Shown here in pieces: positions 36,873 to 42,706 of a DNA stretch of 42,706 nucleotides (positions are counted from its first letter, which is position 1; the number at the start of each line of letters is the position of its first letter). A program made the translations under genes and the position numbers. Under the pieces are notes generated by a model, which was not told where the DNA came from, ran no database searches, and saw nothing but the letters and a program-made list of their open reading frames with translations. This stretch comes from Flavobacteriales bacterium. GTDB lineage: Bacteria > Bacteroidota > Bacteroidia > Flavobacteriales_D > Sanyastnellaceae. The DNA lies in NCBI GenBank assembly GCA_947448135.1, contig CANFLZ010000018.1, positions 1 through 42,706 on the forward strand, in the 5' to 3' direction.

Positions 36873-38517
36873 TTTGTTGCTTATAAAATTCAAAAAACAA
36901 ATCTAATTCATTTGGGTTCACAGCACTTGGAGTTTTAACGACCAAAACTGCGTGTTGCTTGTCTTCGAAAAAAGAACGTAAGTCCTGTTCAGATGGCTCT
37001 TCCAATTCCAATACATTCAGCCCCCAACCTCGCACCCATTGGGCGATATTGCGTTGATGTGGTGTTTCGAAAAAATAAGGAACCGAAGGTTCATTTTTGG
37101 CACCCTCGATAATTTTAAAAATACCTCCCCCCCCATTGTCCACTGCAACAATCTTCAAGTTATTTGGCCATGGCAAATGCCACAATCCATTTGCATCATA
37201 GAAAAAAGACAAATCACCCGTTACAAAAACAACAGGGCGATTGGATGCCAAAGCCGCTCCTACCGCGGTGCTCGTTGAACCATCAATTCCGCTTACACCT
37301 CTATTTCCAAAAAAGCGAAGGTCCTTTCGCTGATCAAACAACTGAATATATCGTACTGCGGAACTATTGCCCATTTGAATCATAGCTCCTTGAGGCCATG
37401 CATTGCTTAGATGGTGAAACAACTTCACATCAGAAAATGGTCGTGACTCGAAATATTGTTTCCAATTGACCGCAATCATTTCTGATTGCGTCGTAGCAAT
37501 ATTGAACTGACCACTATGGATTTCAATTGACCATTGGTCTAAAAAGTTTTCTACGGAACAGTTGAATACTGTTGGCGAAAGTCGGTAGGTATCAATTGGA
37601 TCTTTTTGCCATTGAATGGACCAATGCGACTTGGCCTTCTTTCTGATCAAGGCTTTAATTTTTCTTGAAATAATGTTGTGTCCCAGAGAAATGACAACAT
37701 CCCATTGGAGTAAATCCAGTTCCTTTTGCGACAATGACATAATCCATCGATCGATGCAATCAATGCCACCCAAACCATGCAGGTTGCTGTGTGTCTCAGT
37801 GAGAATTAAAACATTAGAAAATTGTGAAATCATCTTCACCCTTTCCACTAAATTATCATCGTTATTTTGACCAAAAAGCAACAGATATTTTTTCTCAGGA
37901 TCGAATCCAATTTTGAAGGAATCCTTTTTCTTCTCAGAATGGGCAATGGACATCTGTGTTTCCTCAATAGCAGATGGGGACTCCAGGTACAATGGCTCTT
38001 GAAATGGCACATTAATATGCACTGGACCCAAAGGAAAATTCTTCGAGCTTTCAAAAATCTCATCAATCATCTGGTGGTTTGCGATGACATCTTCAAGCGC
38101 ATTGGCTTCCTCGATTAGCGAACACTGGGATTTGATAAAATTGCTATATATACCTATTTGATCAATGCACTGCCCCTCGCTTTGATTGATGCTTTCTGCC
38201 GGCCGGTCTGCTGTTATTACGATCAAAGGAATCTCTTGATAAAAAGCTTCTGCAATAGCAGGTGCATAATTCAAAGGAGCTGTTCCAGAGGTGCATATAA
38301 GAACAACTGGAGTCTTGGTTTGTTGGGCCAAACCCAAGGCAAAAAAAGCTGCACTTCTTTCGTCCACTTTAATGTGGACCGAAAAATGAGGATTCCCATC
38401 TAAACTGATTGCAAATGGTGCATTTCTTGAACCTGGAGAATAAACGATATTTTTAATTCCACGTTCTTGAAGAAGAAACATTATAGATTGAACAGCTGTT
38501 TTATTGGAAATGCGCAT
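36850..38517 (-). CDS. menD: SEPHCHC synthase (thiamine diphosphate enzyme)
   Basis: MenD joins isochorismate and 2-oxoglutarate, the first committed step of menaquinone synthesis. The product has the three-domain ThDP fold: [19 protein letters not shown], catalytic Glu53 ([15 protein letters not shown]), [20 protein letters not shown] and [10 protein letters not shown]. The cofactor region is [18 protein letters not shown] followed by [16 protein letters not shown]. The ATG at 38517 (MRISNKTAV, 555 residues) was chosen over a TTG three codons upstream. It overlaps menF by 17 bases. Confidence 0.96.
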   Translation of the reverse strand: MRISNKTAVQSIMFLLQERGIKNIVYSPGSRNAPFAISLDGNPHFSVHIKVDERSAAFFALGLAQQTKTPVVLICTSGTAPLNYAPAIAEAFYQEIPLIVITADRPAESINQSEGQCIDQIGIYSNFIKSQCSLIEEANALEDVIANHQMIDEIFESSKNFPLGPVHINVPFQEPLYLESPSAIEETQMSIAHSEKKKDSFKIGFDPEKKYLLLFGQNNDDNLVERVKMISQFSNVLILTETHSNLHGLGGIDCIDRWIMSLSQKELDLLQWDVVISLGHNIISRKIKALIRKKAKSHWSIQWQKDPIDTYRLSPTVFNCSVENFLDQWSIEIHSGQFNIATTQSEMIAVNWKQYFESRPFSDVKLFHHLSNAWPQGAMIQMGNSSAVRYIQLFDQRKDLRFFGNRGVSGIDGSTSTAVGAALASNRPVVFVTGDLSFFYDANGLWHLPWPNNLKIVAVDNGGGGIFKIIEGAKNEPSVPYFFETPHQRNIAQWVRGWGLNVLELEEPSEQDLRSFFEDKQHAVLVVKTPSAVNPNELDLFFEFYKQQNERVENN

Positions 38518-39427
38518 CGCCGGCAAAGATAAACGCTTGACGCTTCCACTCTGTCTCCAACCATTCCGATTGTGGTAAACTTTCTTTCATTACTCCACCT
38601 CCCACAAATCCAACGGTCTTGTCCGTTTGCCAATGACAACATCGAAGCAAAACAATCGACCAAGCATTTTCATCTACAGTGATATTGAGCAAACCCCCAT
38701 ATAAGTCCCTATGATAACCTTCATATTGGCTCAACCAATTTTGTGCACTTCGTTTGGGCCAGCCGCAAAGCGCTGGAGTTGGATGCAGCGCACTGACCAA
38801 CTGCTGCCAATTTCCATCGTAAGTGGCCGTCATCTCGGTCATCAGATGCTTGACATTTTTGTAAGGTTGTTCGAGAAGTGCCGAAACTTGAATATTTCGC
38901 GCACCGGATTGATCAAGCGTTTTTTGAATCATATCCACCACAACTTGGTGTTCTTGTAATTCTTTCGTTGTCCAATCTGAAGAATCCTCAATACTCTTCG
39001 ATCCGGCGAGAGCCATTGTCTGAATCAAGTTCTCCTTTTTGTACAACAACAATTCAGGAGATGCTCCCATCCACAATCCCCATTGGGGATGATTGAAACA
39101 GAAAATAAACGCCTCAGGGAATTGCAAAATCCAACGATGAATTTGCGACTCCCATTGCTCCAGCGCATAACCGACTTCAAATTTTCTACTGGTAACAATC
39201 TTCTGAATTTCACCCAACTCAATTTCTTTCACCGCTTGCGCAACCAAATTCTGATATTGCTCTTCCGTACAATATAACTCGTCATTGATGTCTCGACGTT
39301 TAGGGTCAAAAGAGATCACTTGATTGCTGTCATTCCAAGTCTGCAACAAAACCTCACCACCGAATTTATTGGGAAGTTTGAGCCAGATACCCCATTCATT
39401 TTCGTGAATGATTTGTGACAAATTCAT
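38501..39427 (-). CDS. menF: Isochorismate synthase
   Basis: The product converts chorismate to isochorismate. It has the chorismate-binding fold with EIQKIVTSRKFEVG, WGLWMGASPELLLYKKENLI, QTMALAGSK, LQEHQVVVDMIQ, ALHPTPALCGWPKRSAQNW and YEGYHRDLYGGLLN. The assignment to isochorismate synthase rather than anthranilate or aminodeoxychorismate synthase rests mainly on its place before menD. At 308 residues it is shorter than the 350-430 usual for MenF; the missing part is N-terminal, while the catalytic half is complete. It starts 1 base after the menI stop. Confidence 0.93.
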   Translation of the reverse strand: MNLSQIIHENEWGIWLKLPNKFGGEVLLQTWNDSNQVISFDPKRRDINDELYCTEEQYQNLVAQAVKEIELGEIQKIVTSRKFEVGYALEQWESQIHRWILQFPEAFIFCFNHPQWGLWMGASPELLLYKKENLIQTMALAGSKSIEDSSDWTTKELQEHQVVVDMIQKTLDQSGARNIQVSALLEQPYKNVKHLMTEMTATYDGNWQQLVSALHPTPALCGWPKRSAQNWLSQYEGYHRDLYGGLLNITVDENAWSIVLLRCCHWQTDKTVGFVGGGVMKESLPQSEWLETEWKRQAFIFAGDAHFQ

Positions 39428-39428
39428 T

Positions 39429-39836
39429 TTAGGACTTGGATTGTTTGATCATTGAAGTCAATTTGGCTTTGGCAATTGCATCTCCTTCTTCATCAAGGAT
39501 ATCGATGTTCCATACATGAATGTTTCTGCCAATTTTTATTGGTGTGGCAATCCCTGTCACAAAGCCATGTCTTTTGGACTTGAGGTGGGTAATATTCAAA
39601 TCAACGCCCACCGCAATGCTGTTGTTTTTTTGAGCGATCAAGAAAGATCCCACGCTGGCAACTGTCTCAGCCAAAGCAGCACTAGCTCCACCGTGTAAAA
39701 TTCCGTATGGTTGATGCGTGCGCTTGTCTACTGGCATTGTTGCAACAACTTTTGATTCTGTCATCTCCACCATCTCAATACCCAATGCCCCTAGCAAAGT
39801 ATGATTTGCCCATTCTTCCATTAACTTCTTGTCCAT
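39429..39836 (-). CDS. menI: Hotdog-fold thioesterase, probable DHNA-CoA hydrolase
   Basis: The 135-residue protein is a PaaI/YdiI-type hotdog thioesterase. The stretch MPVDKRTHQPYGILHGGASA is nearly the same as in Escherichia coli MenI (YdiI), and the catalytic glutamate is Glu57 in AALAET. Other conserved parts are VGVDLNITHLKSKRHGFV and GRNIHVWNIDILDEEGDAI. MenI releases 1,4-dihydroxy-2-naphthoate from its CoA ester, the step between MenB and MenA. Its position as first gene of the men operon, 1 base before menF, supports this function over general acyl-CoA cleanup. Confidence 0.85.
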   Translation of the reverse strand: MDKKLMEEWANHTLLGALGIEMVEMTESKVVATMPVDKRTHQPYGILHGGASAALAETVASVGSFLIAQKNNSIAVGVDLNITHLKSKRHGFVTGIATPIKIGRNIHVWNIDILDEEGDAIAKAKLTSMIKQSKS

Positions 39837-39840
39837 TCAA

Positions 39841-39848
39841 CAAAACTA
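39841..39848 (-). promoter_or_regulatory. Putative -7 box of the men operon
   Basis: The minus strand reads TAGTTTTG, a perfect TAnnTTTG, ending 4 bases before the menI ATG at 39836. No TTG occurs at the usual -33 spacing. Transcription would start at or within a base or two of the ATG, giving a leaderless message. It lies next to the box of the divergent glycosyltransferase gene. Confidence 0.45.
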
Positions 39849-39861
39849 GTCAGATATATCT

Positions 39862-39869
39862 TAATTTTG
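39862..39869 (+). promoter_or_regulatory. Putative -7 box of the glycosyltransferase genes
   Basis: TAATTTTG is a perfect TAnnTTTG and ends 4 bases before the ATG at 39874. As with the men box on the other strand, a -33 TTG at standard distance is missing. Confidence 0.45.
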
Positions 39870-39873
39870 ATAA

Positions 39874-41052
39874 ATGAGTCCAAGGCATTTGGTTGTTTTA
39901 AATTGGCAATTCCCTCCCAACAAAGGAATTGGCGGAAGACGCACCTCCCTTTTGGTGAAGCATTGGCTCAAGATGGGATATCACGTATCCGTTATTTGTC
40001 AAAAGCCAGAAACTGAAACTAAAACCAGCGATTGGATTGATACTGAAACGATGTCCAAAATCGAATATCATTTCATCGATCAGAAAAACGATTACAATGC
40101 TCTGTTCTTTGAAAAAGGTTTAATCGCCAAAATTAAAATCAAAATTTTGGGAACCTATTTCAAATTCTTCGGGAAAGGCAATCCCATTGACGAAACTTAT
40201 TTTTGCGGACAAACCATTTTCAAAGCCATTCAATCGATCGATCAAAAAAAGAATATAGATTTCATCTTCACTTCTGGGGCTCCATTTTACTTGGGATATT
40301 GGGCCTCACTTTTCAAACGAGAAAAACCACACGTAAAACTCTGGTGCGATTTCCGGGATCCGTGGACCCAAGCTATCAACTATGGTATTCCCCAATTGAG
40401 CCCACATCAGCGAAAAAAAGACCAATTCATTCACCAAGAAATTGAATCGAATGCAGATTTTATTTCGGCTCCCTACCCTGAAATTCTGGATGAATTTACC
40501 CTTTCAGCCGGTCATAAAATTGAAATACCTCATTTTCATGATCAACTGAAGATTGAGAATTTAGATCACTTGCCCATTTGGATTTATGCTGGAGAAATAT
40601 ACGAGGGAACTTCAAAAGATTGGGACAAAGCCATTGCATCGACCGCAGAAAAATGTAGTCCCAATCAACTTCACATCTATAGCCGACATATCGATCGATT
40701 GAAGCGATTTGCAGCCCACAAAAACGTTGTTTTACATCCTGATATTGGAGAGAAGGTAAAAGACGAATTGAGAAGATGTTCTGCCATTATTATTAGTTTG
40801 GGAGAGCACAATAAAGATTTTTTCACAACAAAATTTTACGATCACCTCACCTATCAGAAACCTTACCTTTATATTGGTCCAGAGGGAAAAGTTCTCCGAT
40901 TCATTCGTGCCAATGGCCTAGGAGAACGCATTGAAAATTGGCATCCTGAACAATTTTCTTACAATGCTCAATTCGCCGAAAAATTGTGGTCTTCACATTA
41001 CGCAGAAAAATGGGCGAAGACAATTATTCAAAATTTGGAAGCCCGTGCATAA
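39874..41052 (+). CDS. Glycosyltransferase, family 4-like (GT-B fold)
   Basis: The 392-residue product begins with LVVLNWQFPPNKGIGGRRTS, the glycine-rich N-terminal loop typical of GT4-type enzymes. It has DFIFTSGAPFYLGYWAS and WCDFRDPWTQA in the N-terminal Rossmann domain. The C-terminal domain has LPIWIYAGEIYEGTSKDW near its start and a region corresponding to the donor-binding EX7E site (EHNKDFFTTKFYDHLTYQKP), though the spacing is only roughly conserved. It likely adds a sugar to a cell-surface glycan or lipid carrier. Donor and acceptor cannot be told. It overlaps the following GT2 gene by 8 bases. Confidence 0.8.
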   Translation: MSPRHLVVLNWQFPPNKGIGGRRTSLLVKHWLKMGYHVSVICQKPETETKTSDWIDTETMSKIEYHFIDQKNDYNALFFEKGLIAKIKIKILGTYFKFFGKGNPIDETYFCGQTIFKAIQSIDQKKNIDFIFTSGAPFYLGYWASLFKREKPHVKLWCDFRDPWTQAINYGIPQLSPHQRKKDQFIHQEIESNADFISAPYPEILDEFTLSAGHKIEIPHFHDQLKIENLDHLPIWIYAGEIYEGTSKDWDKAIASTAEKCSPNQLHIYSRHIDRLKRFAAHKNVVLHPDIGEKVKDELRRCSAIIISLGEHNKDFFTTKFYDHLTYQKPYLYIGPEGKVLRFIRANGLGERIENWHPEQFSYNAQFAEKLWSSHYAEKWAKTIIQNLEARA

Positions 41053-42004
41053 AATTTCGATCATTATCCCCAATTACAACAAAGGTGAATTCTTGCATGA
41101 GACATTGGATTCGGTGTTGCGCAACACCTACACCAATTGGGAGATTTGTTTGATTGATGATGGATCGACCGATAACAGTTGGGAAATTATCGAAACATAC
41201 TCTCAACGAGACGATCGGATTAGGGCTGTCCGTCAAACTAATTTGGGAGGAGGTGCAGCGCGAAACAAAGGGATTGAAATGGCATCTGGAGAATACTTGA
41301 TATTCTTGGATTCAGATGATTTGCTGGATATAAATTGTCTATCGCGAAGAATAGAAAATGCGCAAAAAGATGGGGATGGAGATGGATGGGTATTTCCACT
41401 TTTGCCATTCGAAGGCGCATTTGATGCGCATCAATGGAAAAATCCTTGGATACCACCCAAAGGGAATTTTTTAGAGAAACTCGTGCAACATGAAATAACC
41501 TGGACCAGCATGTCACCTATGTGGCGCACTTCATTCCTAAAAGAAAACGTACGCTGGAATTCAAATTACCCACGATTACAGGATATCGAATTTCACACCC
41601 ATATTTTATTGAAAGGCGCCAAAATATATACCTACCCAATGGCGATTCCTGATTGCTATTACCGATTGGATGAGAACAAATTGGTTCTGGGCAACAGATT
41701 CAATTACCTTAAAAAATGGGTGGATGCATGCGCCCTTTACATCACCGAGTTTTCACCCCTTTTACCCCCACCACTTGACCGGAAAATTTTCAAAACTTCG
41801 CTGGCTTGTCTTGAAGTTGTCGGTCATTATTATCGATCAAAGAAAATATCAAAGGGCCAATTCATTTCACTTTTTCGAGGGCTCGTTGAACCTGTTCAAT
41901 ACCGCTGGTTTCGCTTTGTTTTTCAATGTTATTTTATAATCCTCATCACTATACCCTATCATATTCCCGGAACTGCGCGGTTTTTCAAAAATTGCATACG
42001 CTAA
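41045..42004 (+). CDS. Glycosyltransferase family 2
   Basis: The product has a GT-A fold with KISIIIPNYNKGEFLHETLD at the N terminus, ICLIDDGSTDNSWEII, VRQTNLGGGAARNKGIEMAS and the DxD metal site in LIFLDSDDLLD (near residue 90). The C terminus has a hydrophobic stretch that may contact the membrane. The open frame extends upstream to an ATG at 40931. The GTG at 41045 was chosen because it falls right before the conserved first strand and gives an 8-base overlap rather than 122 bases (319 residues). It probably acts with the preceding glycosyltransferase in surface polysaccharide or glycoprotein synthesis. Confidence 0.9.
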   Translation: MHKISIIIPNYNKGEFLHETLDSVLRNTYTNWEICLIDDGSTDNSWEIIETYSQRDDRIRAVRQTNLGGGAARNKGIEMASGEYLIFLDSDDLLDINCLSRRIENAQKDGDGDGWVFPLLPFEGAFDAHQWKNPWIPPKGNFLEKLVQHEITWTSMSPMWRTSFLKENVRWNSNYPRLQDIEFHTHILLKGAKIYTYPMAIPDCYYRLDENKLVLGNRFNYLKKWVDACALYITEFSPLLPPPLDRKIFKTSLACLEVVGHYYRSKKISKGQFISLFRGLVEPVQYRWFRFVFQCYFIILITIPYHIPGTARFFKNCIR

Positions 42005-42020
42005 GCATTGCTACATGTTG

Positions 42021-42028
42021 TATTTTTG
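42021..42028 (+). promoter_or_regulatory. Putative -7 box of the GWxTD-like gene
   Basis: TATTTTTG is a perfect TAnnTTTG ending 4 bases before the ATG at 42033. The nearest suitable TTG upstream (41992-41994) is 26 bases away, slightly beyond the usual range. Confidence 0.4.
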
Positions 42029-42032
42029 AAGG

Positions 42033-42706
42033 ATGAAAAAATTGTTTCTTTTCTTATTCTTGAGCCTCTTGATGTCCCCAATTTGGGCATTGAGATGCTT
42101 CACAGACTATAGAGTTTTTCATTTACCCGCCTCGATCAATGAAGGCAAAGATGAACCTTACATCGAATTCTACTTTGATTTGGATGGGTATTCATTCACA
42201 ACCACAGGAGAAGGCAATGAAAAAACCATCGGAGCTGAATTTTTAATTACCATCTCCAAAGACCAAAAAATTATTGGGTACAAAAAGTTCAAAGCTTCGT
42301 ACCCTTGGACCAATGAAACGCAGCAAAAACAGCAATGCATGGCCATCGAGCGCATTCCCGTTTCCAATGGTAATTTAGAAATTGATATTGAAATTTCTGA
42401 TTTGGGAAATGTGAACCTTACAGCGCAAAAACTACACGACGAAATCCAAGTCATTAACCTCGACAAAGGAGCATTTATTTCTGACATCAATTGGATAAAA
42501 GCATACTCTGTTACTACAGAGCCCAATGGATTTTCAAAATCCGGTTACGACATTTTTCCGTTGCTTTCTGACACTCGATACGATGAAGAGGAAAAGATGG
42601 ATTTTTATTGTGAGGTATACAACACTGACCTTTACTTTGGAGCCGATCCTTTTATTGTTCAATATCAAATTCTGGACAAAAATTTACAGGTAGTTCAAGG
42701 ATTTCA
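42033..42706 (+). CDS. Secreted protein resembling the N-terminal half of GWxTD-domain proteins (partial)
   Basis: About 224 codons are visible and the gene runs off the window. A signal peptide (about residues 1-19, MKKLFLFLFLSLLMSPIWA) is followed by a beta-rich region with EPYIEFYFDLDGYSF, IISKDQ-like hydrophobic strands and AFISDINWIKAY, then DIFPLLSDTRYDEEEKMDFY. This layout resembles the N-terminal part of Bacteroidota GWxTD proteins (short PYxE-type strand, then a later ISDI and an FYxExYN segment). The defining GWxTD region would be beyond the edge. It follows the GT2 gene by 28 bases and has its own possible promoter box. Confidence 0.6.
   Translation, partial: MKKLFLFLFLSLLMSPIWALRCFTDYRVFHLPASINEGKDEPYIEFYFDLDGYSFTTTGEGNEKTIGAEFLITISKDQKIIGYKKFKASYPWTNETQQKQQCMAIERIPVSNGNLEIDIEISDLGNVNLTAQKLHDEIQVINLDKGAFISDINWIKAYSVTTEPNGFSKSGYDIFPLLSDTRYDEEEKMDFYCEVYNTDLYFGADPFIVQYQILDKNLQVVQGF

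Noticed and set aside
40931-41044. Longer GT2 gene beginning at the ATG at 40931
   Set aside because: The 38 added residues lie in the preceding gene's coding region and are out of place before the conserved first strand of the GT-A fold.
1-42706. CRISPR arrays, tRNA or rRNA genes, insertion sequences, integrases, toxin-antitoxin or defence genes
   Set aside because: None were recognised by reading both strands; the window is compact housekeeping DNA. A profile search for short RNAs could still add something.

Overview
The window is chromosomal DNA from a member of the phylum Bacteroidota, most likely order Flavobacteriales or a close relative. This rests on the gliding-associated gene gldG, a TamL-type Omp85 lipoprotein, a GWxTD-like protein, Bacteroidota-type bL36 and long-tailed bL17, promoter boxes of the form TAnnTTTG, and A-rich gene leaders without Shine-Dalgarno sequences. 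Base composition looks moderately AT-rich by eye. No tRNA, rRNA, CRISPR array, insertion sequence or prophage gene was seen.

Layout. (1) 1-2344, minus strand: etfB-etfA (electron transfer flavoprotein), a DUF151 nuclease-family protein with a UVR motif, and the first 15 codons of a further gene. (2) 2434-20129, minus strand: the fused str-S10-spc-alpha ribosomal operon, rpsL-rpsG-fusA-rpsJ through secY-map-infA-rpmJ to rpoA-rplQ, 31 genes including rpmD and rpmJ. It starts at a good promoter near 20195-20224 and ends in a hairpin terminator at 2385-2416. tuf is not between fusA and rpsJ. (3) 20489-23255, plus strand: gldG and a DUF4340 gene, without gldF beside them. (4) 23256-27748: an RNA methyltransferase, tamL, a DUF58 protein and a 56-residue small protein, in divergent and tail-to-tail pairs packed with almost no spacer. 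(5) 27745-31471, minus strand: accD and accA, the two carboxyltransferase subunits of acetyl-CoA carboxylase, separated by an OmpA-like/TPR lipoprotein gene. (6) 31510-39836, minus strand: a menaquinone operon menI-menF-menD-menB-menA-(DUF418-like membrane protein)-menC-menE, followed by rdgB. It covers the steps from chorismate to demethylmenaquinone except MenH; the final methyltransferase is also not in the window. (7) 39874-42706, plus strand: two glycosyltransferases (GT4-like and GT2) and the first part of a GWxTD-like secreted protein running off the end.

Functionally this is a housekeeping neighbourhood: translation, secretion (SecY), transcription (RpoA), respiration (Etf, menaquinone), fatty acid synthesis (AccA/AccD) and envelope biogenesis (TamL, GldG, glycosyltransferases). 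No clearly new biological system was found. The points most worth checking are: a recurring spacing of TAnnTTTG boxes only 4 bases before start codons, which suggests leaderless mRNAs; an unannotated small beta-barrel-like protein overlapping the accD stop; an unexplained membrane protein inside the men operon; and a perfect 12-bp palindrome on the -33 element of the ribosomal promoter.

Several start codons were moved from the longest possible reading frame (etfA, rpsQ, rpsL, DUF58, rdgB, menE, menB, menD, GT2). Reasons are given in each entry.
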